Shown here piece by piece: positions 51,811 through 59,677 of a DNA stretch of 64,000 nt. Both the position numbers and the translations under genes were made by a program. The first letter of the stretch is position 1; every line of letters starts with the position of its first letter. The DNA lies in NCBI RefSeq assembly GCF_000732615.1, contig NZ_JPGL01000044.1, positions 22,594-86,593 on the forward strand, written 5' to 3'. The DNA is from Burkholderia paludis (GTDB lineage Bacteria; Pseudomonadota; Gammaproteobacteria; Burkholderiales; Burkholderiaceae). The notes beneath the pieces are model-generated. The model made no database searches. It was not told the origin of the DNA and was given only the letters and a program-made list of their open reading frames with translations.

Positions 51811-51880
51811 TATCGCAGGATGTCGGGATGAAGAGGACGCAATCGCTTGATCGCGAGCATCGGTTTCCTGGCCGTACGCC
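51811..51880 (+). mobile_element. IS6-family transposase N-terminal remnant (short)
   Basis: The leader TATCGCAGGATGTCGGGATG and the reading MKRTQSLDREHRFPGR match the first codons of IS6-family transposases (MKKTQSLYRGHRFPAA). The similarity then ends. It is in opposite orientation to the remnant at 44.4 kb. Confidence 0.6.
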
Positions 51881-52043
51881 GATATTTCCGTTACTCGACG
51901 CAGTGTTCATGACGCGTACGGCGAGCCTTGGCTGTCGTGGCGCACCGTCGGCGAGCACGACGCCGCGCGTCGATATACAGCCCGAAGCACCGGGTCCGAT
52001 GCTTGCCGGTCGGACGCAGCAGCCAGTTTGCAATCTCGCGGTG

Positions 52044-52685
52044 TCAAATGAGCCCGGCCTTCCGGCCCGCAGCCGCAGCCTGAGTGCGATTGATCACGTT
52101 CAATGCCCTGAAGATCGATGTGATGTGCGCCTTGACGGTTTTTTCGGAGAGGCTCATCTTGTCCGCGATGACCTTGTTGGGCACGCCATCGGCCACATAG
52201 CGCAATACTTCGATCTGGCGTTGCGTCAGCGATACGGTCATGCGCGCCGATGGCTGGCCGCGAACCATGCTGGAGTCTTGCAAAACTTGATGATCAAGAA
52301 TGACGGAGGGAACATAGCGCTCTCCATCCAGCGCCATTTTTATCGCCGCCAGCAGCGTTTGCAAGCCCGACGTCTTGGGCACGTAACCCAGTGCGCCGTG
52401 TGCGAATGCGTCCCGCACGTCCCGCAGGCTCTCTGACGCGGAAAGGACGACGATCGGCAATTCGGGGCGAATTTTCCCGAACTCGGCAATCGCCTCGCGA
52501 CCGTCTATCCCTTTCAGTGTCAGGTCAAGGAGCACGACATCAAGATCCAGGTGCTGATCGAGCAACCGCATGGCTTCGTCCGCGCTGCTCGACTGTATGA
52601 CAACCATGTTTTCACCAGCCTGCTGAAGCAGCTTCGCGACACCCGCCCGCAAGATCGGATGATCGTCGACAATCAATATCTTCAT
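52044..52685 (-). CDS. NarL/LuxR-type response regulator (orphan)
   Basis: 213 residues. Receiver with the acidic pair in LIVDDHPILRAGVA, phosphoacceptor in VVLLDLTLKGIDG and Lys in YVPKTSGLQ; C-terminal LuxR HTH with LTQRQIEVLRYVADGVPNK and SEKTVKAHITSIFRALNV. It is a DNA-binding regulator usually activated by a sensor kinase, but none is present nearby. The ATG at 52685 begins the receiver; an upstream Met codon is possible. Confidence 0.92.
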   Translation of the reverse strand: MKILIVDDHPILRAGVAKLLQQAGENMVVIQSSSADEAMRLLDQHLDLDVVLLDLTLKGIDGREAIAEFGKIRPELPIVVLSASESLRDVRDAFAHGALGYVPKTSGLQTLLAAIKMALDGERYVPSVILDHQVLQDSSMVRGQPSARMTVSLTQRQIEVLRYVADGVPNKVIADKMSLSEKTVKAHITSIFRALNVINRTQAAAAGRKAGLI

Positions 52686-53235
52686 GAGTCGATGGAATGA
52701 TGTGAGGACGCTCGAGAGATCGTCGTTCGACATACAGGTTTCGCCTCGATAGGTCGAACGTCGGCAGTTGGATCCACATTCACCTCGGAATCTGCAAAAA
52801 CGAATCGCGAGAGGCTGTCGTGCGGGGCGAGGGCGCCGATTTGACCACGATAGAGTTACAGTGGTTGCATGACGATGCCTGGAACGAGCGCGCTTGGTCC
52901 CTGTCGATCTGCGAAATGGCTTGTCGGTGCAGGACGGACGCGACGGCAACCCGATTCGTCTCCGAGCGTGAAGTCGAGTGTTAGTCCCAAGGCACAGCGT
53001 GAGTCGCTCATTATCCAATCCTGTTCGAATGAGTGGATCGACCAGTTCGTGCATTAATTCCTGATAAGAGGCAATTGAAGAAAAGGTAAAGCGCCGTCGA
53101 TTTCCGTGATGTCATTCGAGAAATGGTAGTGCGTTATTTTCGGCTTGCCAAAATTCACCTGCAAGAAGAGTGCAAAACAGGACGCTGTCACGTTAACGGA
53201 GTCTGTTCGCAAGGAGCGTGAAAGCAGCCGGCTGC
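52686..53235. other. Low-information intergenic region
   Basis: 550 bases without a supported gene. Short open frames show no homology, and it adjoins an IS6 remnant, so it is probably debris of past insertions. Lower GC patches (for example 53060-53150) contrast with the surrounding genome. Confidence 0.4.
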
Positions 53236-53615
53236 TCCATGCTGCCGAGGCCACGCCATGTCGACAAACGCGCGGCAAGGTGTTTGCGATGGAGGCAGGC
53301 GCGCGGCAGATGCGGCTTCAGGGCGAAATGCTGACGGGGCGATCCGACGCTCGCGAGGAAAGCCCGAGTGGGCTTCGGGGCGGAAATCCTTGCATGTGCC
53401 GCGCGCGTTCACGGGTGGGCTGATGGCTGCTTGCCGCCCGGTTCTTGGCGCTGGCCTCGACGAACACATGCTCCGTGTCGACCAACAGTTCTTCGGTATC
53501 GCGCAGACCCGGTCGGAGACGGGAATGCCGACGCACAGCCAGGCTGATGACTGCCGCCGGAAACGGTTGGTCGTGATCTGGCGCTCGGGTCTTCTTCATC
53601 CAACATCCTGCGATA
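53236..53615 (-). mobile_element. IS6-family transposase remnant with internal deletion
   Basis: On the minus strand from 53599: MKKTRAPDHDQPFPAAVISL, AVRRHSRLRPGLRDTEELL match the IS6 transposase N-terminus, and then NRAASSHQPTRERARHMQGF followed after a frameshift by FRPEAHSGFPRERR matches its C-terminus. The central catalytic domain is missing, so it is inactive. The leader TATCGCAGGATGTTGGATGA precedes it, the same as in the other two remnants. Confidence 0.7.
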
Positions 53616-53791
53616 CCCGTCCGGCAACGTGACAATGCCGACGTAGTTCGTAACTGGCAGAAGGTGGGAATAGGCCAAGGCCTTGTAACGGGCCAGCGAC
53701 TTTCCTGTTGCGGTAAGCCCGATCACCGGAAGCAGATTCTCACGCTCGACATGAAGATCCGAGGTTGTGCTTGTTGACGCTCCTTGCCGGA

Positions 53792-54535
53792 TTAATCGAG
53801 GTGAACAGCTTCTTCCAGATTTATTTCTGAAGAATCCTCGAGCCGATATCCTTCTCCATAAATCGACCTTATGACCAACCCGTGATCCGCGTTTAGATGC
53901 AATTTGCGTCTGATCGTCGACATGTGAGGTACGATATTGCGCAATGTTTTTGTCTTGTCATTCGGCCACAGAAATTCCAGAATTTCATCGTGAGTCACGA
54001 CTTCCGTGTGGAATTTGAAGATCAGGTAGGCCAGATCAAATTCCTTTTGACGCAAGCGGATGGTGGTCTGGTTGTAGTCGACACGATTGCAATCCGGCAT
54101 GAAATGATAACCGTTCACTTTCAGCGGCATGCGTTTCTTTCGCCAGTCGGAGTGGGTCGAGATGATGTTTCGGGCGACGACTTCCGGGGGGATGTCTGAA
54201 AATGCGGTTCTTGCGGATACTTCACCCGGGGTCGGAATGCAATCGTCGAGGCCGCAGTAGCAATGACCGCCGCCATGGTTTGAAATCGATCGCGCATGCA
54301 CGAGCATCGGCTTGTACTCGATTGCTTCCGTCAGACTGTGCCGGAAGTCCTCGAGCATGACATCGGCGACCCAGTCGGTCACGATGACGCAGTCGATTTT
54401 TGTCCTTCTGAGTATCGGCCTTGATTTGCTCAGGGACGGCACGGTGAAGATTCGCGCGGAGTCGTATTGAAATTGAGCGGCTATGGCGCTGGAGATATCC
54501 GGGCGGGAGCTCAAGATAAGAATGTTCATGTTCAT
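53792..54535 (-). CDS. OmpR-type regulator with unusual Cys-rich receiver
   Basis: 247 residues. The C-terminal winged helix is clear: TIRLRQKEFDLAYLIFKFHT, THDEILEFLWPNDK and HLNADHGLVIRSIYGEGYRL. The N-terminal part has the size of a receiver but lacks the usual acidic pair (LILSSRPDISSA), has CVIVTDWVAD at the phosphoacceptor strand, and carries the insert NHGGGHCYCGLDDCIP where the Lys loop is expected. It may sense metal or redox instead of phosphorylation. No kinase gene is adjacent. Base composition is lower in GC than its surroundings. Confidence 0.85.
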   Translation of the reverse strand: MNMNILILSSRPDISSAIAAQFQYDSARIFTVPSLSKSRPILRRTKIDCVIVTDWVADVMLEDFRHSLTEAIEYKPMLVHARSISNHGGGHCYCGLDDCIPTPGEVSARTAFSDIPPEVVARNIISTHSDWRKKRMPLKVNGYHFMPDCNRVDYNQTTIRLRQKEFDLAYLIFKFHTEVVTHDEILEFLWPNDKTKTLRNIVPHMSTIRRKLHLNADHGLVIRSIYGEGYRLEDSSEINLEEAVHLD

Positions 54536-54650
54536 CTTCCGATATTCGTTCGGTGTCGATGCGGTCGCGCCTTGGGTAGTCCTGGTGTCCGGGCGAAACA
54601 TGACATTTGTCAGACGCTTGCGGGGCCAGTGGCCGGTTTCGATCAATTAT

Positions 54651-54675
54651 TATTTGAATGACTGATATTCAAATA
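54651..54675. promoter_or_regulatory. 9-bp inverted repeat upstream of the Cys-rich regulator
   Basis: TATTTGAAT-GACTGAT-ATTCAAATA, a perfect dyad 116 bases before the regulator's start, in an AT-rich stretch. The spacing also fits the LysR T-N11-A rule. It is a candidate operator for auto-control. Confidence 0.45.
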
Positions 54676-54834
54676 ACTTATTTGCGTGACTGGTATTCTC
54701 GATTCAGTGGGTGTCTGGTTAAAGTACATCAAGAGAGCTTGGTGGGCAATAAATAGCTGATGTCCCAATATTTTTGTTTCTTAAATTCCTTGGGTGAAAA
54801 TCTGTTATCTGGATTATGTATTTTCGTATGAATA

Positions 54835-55403
54835 TGGTCGAACGCCGGGCGCCGCGAGGAGCCGCACGATGTGGCGGTGGTTCGTCGATCGGGCGGATAC
54901 GCAAGTACGCCGCACGGTCGGCAATGCGCACCTCGCGTTGCAGTCCATCCAGTATCTGATGGACGGGCAGGTGCCGGACGACCCGGAAAGCCTGTTCGGT
55001 TTCGAGCAGGCGACGTTGATGTGGCTCGATTCCGTCGTTCGCCGCGAGGCCGGCGACTCGCTCAACCGGGCCGGCGCGCGAAGTGCGTCCCTGCGGATGA
55101 ACGCTGAAATCTATCTCGCGCATCACTATAGCGATCCCGACCTGACGCCGGACCGGCTTGTCCATGCACTGAACGTATCGAGACGTACGCTTTATGGCGC
55201 ACTGGCGGCGACTAGCCAGACACCTCAGGTTGATCCAGGAATATCGACTGCAGGCGAGCAGACGGGCGCTTCTGGATCCGGCCGACACGAACCGCAATCT
55301 GCTGGAGCTGGCAGTCATGTGCGGCTTTTCGGACATGATGCGCTTCGGATGCAGCCCCGGCGTTTACCGGATGAGCTGTCGAAATGCATCGGAACCGGCG
55401 TGA
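54835..55403 (+). pseudogene. AraC-family regulator remnant, frameshifted
   Basis: The C-terminal DNA-binding region of an AraC/XylS regulator can be read as MNAEIYLAHHYSDPDLTPDR and LVHALNVSRRTLYGAL, but at about 55210 the frame shifts, continuing as RHLRLIQEYRLQASRRALLD and LLELAVMCGFSDMMRFG. The last helix is also degraded. The N-terminal sensor domain is truncated. It stands before the cut MetA-pathway gene, which it probably once controlled. Confidence 0.7.
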
Positions 55404-55564
55404 TGCGACGCCTCCGTCATGTGCAATCGGAAAGCGCGCGGTGCAGGGAATATTTGCACGCGTTGACGCAACGTCTGCACTGAACGACGAAATAAAATAA
55501 TAAAGAATCCTAGACTTTCATGAGCGGATAACTCATGGGGCCGACGGTTATCTAGGAGGCGAAC

Positions 55565-55768
55565 TTGAAGAAAAACCAGGCAGGTATTCGAGCGCTTCGC
55601 GTTGCGCGCTTGTTCCGCGGCCCACGCGCCTGGAAGCTGGCTGCGCTTGCGATGGCGGCTGCTTTCCCGACATTGGCTTCGGCAATCAGTATCGACGCGG
55701 GGGACTATACGCCGTTGCCGGCGGGTGCGAATCTCTTTGCGCTGTACTATCAGCATGCCGAAGTGTAG
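55565..55768 (+). pseudogene. Truncated MetA-pathway (phenol degradation) outer-membrane protein
   Basis: The first 67 codons of a protein with signal peptide (AWKLAALAMAAAFPTLASA, cleavage after ASA) followed by ISIDAGDYTPLPAGANLFAL, the hallmark of the phenol-degradation MetA family of outer-membrane transporters (normally about 300 residues). The TTG start has AGGAGG 6 bases upstream. The frame is cut at 55768 where an IS3-type remnant starts, so the protein is not functional. Confidence 0.7.
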
Positions 55769-55771
55769 TGG

Positions 55772-55900
55772 TCAACTAATCCCGGACACTGCGTCATGTT
55801 TTTCTTCCGCAACCGCCGGCGCCAGTCCGTCATGGAACTGGTGTGGCCGTATCCAGTTGTACCGGTGCATCAGGTAGTGGCTGATGTCGATGGATGGAAA
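55772..55900 (-). mobile_element. IS3-family transposase C-terminal remnant (1)
   Basis: On the minus strand HYLMHRYNWIRPHQFHDGLA then PAVAEEKHDAVSGIS before a stop matches the end of an IS3-family OrfB integrase (usual NWxRPHQxNGGLPPAxAE). Only about 40 codons remain. The insertion truncated the MetA-pathway gene. Confidence 0.65.
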
Positions 55901-55904
55901 AGGC

Positions 55905-56030
55905 GCCAGGTGCTCCATCGGCGAATACATCGAGCTGTATAACCGCAAACGGCCCCATTCGAGCCTGGCGGATCGCACGCCGGATGAGGAGTACCTCGCG
56001 ACGCTTCCTGCGATCAAATCGGCAGCATGA
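55905..56030 (+). mobile_element. IS3-family transposase C-terminal remnant (2)
   Basis: Plus-strand reading GEYIELYNRKRPHSSLADRT, then PDEEYLATLPAIKSAA and TGA, matches the C-terminus of a different IS3-family integrase (YNxxRPHSSL...TP). It lies back to back with remnant 1, so two insertions have merged here. Confidence 0.65.
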
Positions 56031-56146
56031 CTGCCGCGGACATTCCTCTAAAAAATGTCGAAAACCTGTCGGAACGGGCGAGGCCACCTCTCCGTACCAG
56101 AAGTGGTTTCGCGTACGGATTCCTAATCACGAACGTAGGAGACAAC

Positions 56147-57298
56147 ATGACTTTTGACGGTTCTGCCATCAAGGCGCTGCTGGACGACGCTGTGTCGAAG
56201 GGCGTTGTTCACGGCATTGCAGCAGTGGTAGTTGACCGCAGCGGGCCGCTGTTCCATCACGCCGTCGGTGAGGCTGGCCGCCAGACGATGTTCCGCAACG
56301 CCTCGATGACGAAGGCCGTTGCCACCACGGCGGCTCTGCAGTTTGTCGAGAAGGGGTTGCTGAGCCTCGATGCCACCGTCGAATCGATTCTGCCGGAATT
56401 CGGTCAGTTGCAAGTGCTGGAAGGTTTCGACGGCGGCAAGCCCTGCTTGCGCCCTCCTGCCAGCAGGGCCACCGTGCGCCAACTGATGACCCACACGGCC
56501 GGCCTCGGCTACTTCTTCCTCAACGAAAAGCTGTTGCGCTACCACGAGCTGACGGGTGAGCCCCACCCTCTCACGGGGCTGAAGCGCAGTCTTTCAGCGC
56601 CACTCGTGAACGACCCAGGCACCGCCTGGGAGTACGGCGCCAGCACCGATTGGCTCGGGCTCATTGTCGAGAAGCTGTCGGGGCAGAGTTTGGGCAGCTA
56701 CCTCAAGGAGCATGTGTACGGGCCGCTGGGAATGAACGACTCGACATTTACCCCTAGCGCCGAACAGCGCGGCCGGCTGATGCGCGTGATGCAGCGCCAG
56801 GCCGACGGCACGCTCGCGCCTTCAGCCCTCGATCTGCCGCCGACCTCCGAATGGGACGCTGCCGGCCACGGGTCGTACGGTACGGTGCAGGACTATGGCC
56901 GCTTCTTGCAGGCATGGCTCAACGACGGTGCCGGCACCCTCGAACCGGCAACCGTGCAGATGGCGCTGCAGAACCACCTCGGGCCGATCAAGCTACCCGA
57001 GCTGATGAAGTCCACGCTGCCCGGACTGTCGAACGACGTGCCCGCGGCACCGGTGCCGCAGGGCTGGGGTCTGGGCTTCCACCTCACGCTCGACGACGTG
57101 CCGGGCATGCGCGGCAACGGCACGGCCGACTGGGCCGGCGTCTTCAATTCCTACTATTGGATCGACCACTCGAAGGGCATCGGTGCTGTGCTAATGACGC
57201 AACTGCTGCCCTTCTTTGACATGCCCGTCGTCGAGACACTCATTGGCTTCGAGACGGCGGTGTACCAGCAGGTGGGAGCGGCCGTTCCAGCGGCATAA
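56147..57298 (+). CDS. Serine hydrolase of the beta-lactamase/EstB family
   Basis: 383 residues, class C beta-lactamase fold. The nucleophile motif SxxK appears as NASMTKAVATTA (about residue 50), the second motif Y-x-S as WEYGASTDW (about 167), and HTAGLGYF is the typical loop. Enzymes of this group are esterases, peptidases or carboxylate hydrolases and often not antibiotic-resistance determinants. GAGACAAC precedes the ATG. It is flanked by IS remnants on both sides and may have been acquired with them. No signal peptide is visible, so it is cytoplasmic. Confidence 0.88.
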   Translation: MTFDGSAIKALLDDAVSKGVVHGIAAVVVDRSGPLFHHAVGEAGRQTMFRNASMTKAVATTAALQFVEKGLLSLDATVESILPEFGQLQVLEGFDGGKPCLRPPASRATVRQLMTHTAGLGYFFLNEKLLRYHELTGEPHPLTGLKRSLSAPLVNDPGTAWEYGASTDWLGLIVEKLSGQSLGSYLKEHVYGPLGMNDSTFTPSAEQRGRLMRVMQRQADGTLAPSALDLPPTSEWDAAGHGSYGTVQDYGRFLQAWLNDGAGTLEPATVQMALQNHLGPIKLPELMKSTLPGLSNDVPAAPVPQGWGLGFHLTLDDVPGMRGNGTADWAGVFNSYYWIDHSKGIGAVLMTQLLPFFDMPVVETLIGFETAVYQQVGAAVPAA

Positions 57299-57405
57299 CG
57301 CCAGAGCGCAAGCGCTGAAATCGGGACCGACCGCATGTCCGCTCAGCTTGGTGCGGTCAAGGTCGATCCCGAGCGACCGCTTCCCGGCCGGTCAGCTTCG
57401 GCGGT

Positions 57406-57600
57406 TCAGTGCCCGCCTTGGGGCGATTTATGCCACGCGTATTTGACGCGCGGGTGCTGGATCACACGACGCTGCTCGGGGATGACATCGAGCTGCTCGC
57501 TGATCTCCGCACCGAACTCGACGAGCGCGTGTCCGCCGTTCGTGCAGAAGCGTTCAGTTCTCTCCGACAACTTGACAGTGCCCTCGCTGCTATGCGGCTT
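57406..57600 (-). mobile_element. IS66-family transposase (TnpC) remnant
   Basis: On the minus strand the reading SERTERFCTNGGHALVEFG, then AEISEQLDVIPEQRRVIQHP, matches the zinc-binding N-terminal region of the IS66 TnpC transposase (usual EISEQLDIVP...RVIRHxRxKYAC). The rest of the element is lost. It lies between the beta-lactamase-fold hydrolase and the LysR gene. Confidence 0.65.
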
Positions 57601-57709
57601 CAAGTGTGTTGCATCGACGCGTTGAATCCGCACGGCTTCGAAGGTGCAACGAGGTCACCGCAGGCAGCAAGCCCCGAGCGATATCACCGGCATCGAGGCT
57701 TGCGTAGCA

Positions 57710-58639
57710 TCAATCGATCGGGGTAATCATGTCATGGATGATCCGCTTCGCAATCGAAATGAATTCCTTCATTTTCGCGAGATTCTGGCTTCCTTCCTTG
57801 TAGATGATATTTAACGGAATGGGGCATCCCTCGAAGTCCGGAAAAATCCTGATCAACTCCCCGCTTTCGAGGGCGTCGCATATCATCAGCTCGGGCAGGA
57901 GAGCGATGCCGATATGCGACTTGGCCAGTTTTTTGGCGGCGATCGGATGATCGACGGTACATATCGGATTTATCTTGATATCGATTGCCTTTCCATCCTT
58001 TCCGAACAATTCGATTTCGTTACGGTAGTGCGGTGAGCAGGCGATCCAGGGAGGCGCGGCGATGTGGTCGCTCTGGGCGAAATTCCCCGATTGCCGTTCG
58101 ATGAACTCAGGCGTGGCGACGATGAATCGCTTGACATATCCGATGGTTTCAAAGACGGCGTTGAAGCTTTCAGGGGCGGAAGTGGAAATTGCGCAGTCGA
58201 TGGCGTTCTCGTAGAACCTGACCGGATTTTCATTGGTTTGCCACTCGAGCGTGACCCTGGGGCAGGCTTCGAGGTACCTGGCAGAGATTTGAGTGATGAT
58301 ATTCTTTTCGAATCCACTCGGAGCCGATACACGCAAGACCCCGTGAGCGATATTTTTTTCGCTTCTCACCAGTTCTTCAAAATCCATCAAGTCGTTGATC
58401 AGATATCGAACGTACTCGTAATATCGCCGGCCGGTTTCGGTTACATCCATTCCGTGCGTGGTTCGATTGATGAGCGGTACGCCAAGATGCGCTTCCAGAA
58501 TCTGAAGCTGACGACTGACGGTGGGCTGGCTCGAGTTCAATTGCCTGGCGGCGTCGGTGAAGCTTCCCGTCTCTACGATCCGAGCGAACGTATCCATTAA
58601 GGCCAGTTGATTGATCTTGGGGCTCGATGAGTTTTTCAT
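57710..58639 (-). CDS. LysR-family regulator
   Basis: 309 residues. HTH region KINQLALMDTFARIVETGSF then LNSSQPTVSRQLQILEAHLG (about 8-60), linker and effector domain (SAPSGFEKNIITQISARY, WIACSPHYRNEIELFG). The target and ligand are unknown. The ATG at 58639 gives a standard length; an upstream in-frame ATG at 58696 with AGGA ahead would add 19 residues. Codon use is less GC-rich than that of the genes beyond 58.8 kb, suggesting acquisition. Confidence 0.88.
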   Translation of the reverse strand: MKNSSSPKINQLALMDTFARIVETGSFTDAARQLNSSQPTVSRQLQILEAHLGVPLINRTTHGMDVTETGRRYYEYVRYLINDLMDFEELVRSEKNIAHGVLRVSAPSGFEKNIITQISARYLEACPRVTLEWQTNENPVRFYENAIDCAISTSAPESFNAVFETIGYVKRFIVATPEFIERQSGNFAQSDHIAAPPWIACSPHYRNEIELFGKDGKAIDIKINPICTVDHPIAAKKLAKSHIGIALLPELMICDALESGELIRIFPDFEGCPIPLNIIYKEGSQNLAKMKEFISIAKRIIHDMITPID

Positions 58640-58886
58640 GAAAACAGACAATTCCAGGCTGCGCAGCGCGCGACTGTCCCGCAGCATCGATCGCATGATT
58701 GTTCAATCCTGATCTGCCGAAAGGATGCTGCAATGAACAGGTCACGTAGGGAAAAATAATCTGGACGATGGCATGTCGTTCAAGAGACGCGAGCGACCAG
58801 CATGGGCAATCACTCCCGTGTTGGTTGCTCGCACGATGCGCGTGCCGACATCGAATCGTCGACGCACGCTTTCGCGGATCGATCCG

Positions 58887-59573
58887 TCAGTCGGCGCGCA
58901 GCGAAATTTCGACGCGGCGGTTGCGGGCGCGGCCTTGGGCCGTTGTGTTGACGGCGATCGGATCGGCCTTGCCACGACCTGAAACCGACCACGCTGCCGT
59001 CTTCTGTCCGTGTGCCCTCAGATAATTGGCGACGGCATCGGCACGTCGTTTCGACAACGCCAGGTTGTACGCATTACCGCCGACGGAGTCGGTGTAACCG
59101 GTGACCGTTACCAGGGAGTACGTGCGGGCGGTCCGCTCGTTCAGAAGCGTGTCGAGGGACGCACGGGCGGCGGGTGCCAGCGTCGCCTGAGCAGTCGCGA
59201 ACAGCGCATCCGTCGACAGGTTGATGTGCTCGATCGTGACGGGCGGGGCGGGTGGCACGGGCGCCGGTTCGGAGGGCGGCGGAGCGACCGGGGCGGGCGC
59301 GGCGCCGCATTGAAACACCAGCGATGCGGGATCGGCGTTCTGGCGTATCGCGTTTGCGGAATCGACGATACGTACCGGCTGGTCGCCGCAAATCTTGCGA
59401 GCGGCCTTCATGCAGGTCTGCGGGCCCGACAGCACGCCGTGACAGCTCACTTCGAACGTGCGCACGCCGTCGCGCGGCTGCAGTTCGGATGCGCTGAAGG
59501 TCGGGCCGGACGTCGTCGAGCACGCGACGAGAGACATGACCGAAAGCGCGGCCAGACAGGTGAGTTTGTTCAT
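58887..59573 (-). CDS. OmpA-family lipoprotein
   Basis: 228 residues. Lipoprotein signal MNKLTCLAALSVMSLVAC with Cys18 as the lipid-modified residue (lipobox SLVAC). A Pro-rich linker (about 97-112) leads to an OmpA C-terminal peptidoglycan-binding domain: LSTDALFATAQATL, VTGYTDSVGGNAYNLALSKR, RADAVANYL and GRGKADPIA...ARNRRVEI. It would anchor the outer membrane to peptidoglycan. It starts 105 bases after the autotransporter on the same strand, a usual Burkholderia pairing, and may assist its assembly or stability. Confidence 0.92.
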   Translation of the reverse strand: MNKLTCLAALSVMSLVACSTTSGPTFSASELQPRDGVRTFEVSCHGVLSGPQTCMKAARKICGDQPVRIVDSANAIRQNADPASLVFQCGAAPAPVAPPPSEPAPVPPAPPVTIEHINLSTDALFATAQATLAPAARASLDTLLNERTARTYSLVTVTGYTDSVGGNAYNLALSKRRADAVANYLRAHGQKTAAWSVSGRGKADPIAVNTTAQGRARNRRVEISLRAD

Positions 59574-59677
59574 GGATGTATCCTCAATGCATTCTTTGGG
59601 AGAGCCCGTCGCGCCGACTGGCAACCAGCCGGCGCGACGAACCGGAACGCGGGAGCGTGTCCGGTTGGTGGCGCAGA

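Noticed and set aside
56147..57298. Antibiotic-resistance beta-lactamase
   Set aside because: The YxS motif and lack of signal peptide fit EstB-type esterases better; resistance is not supported.
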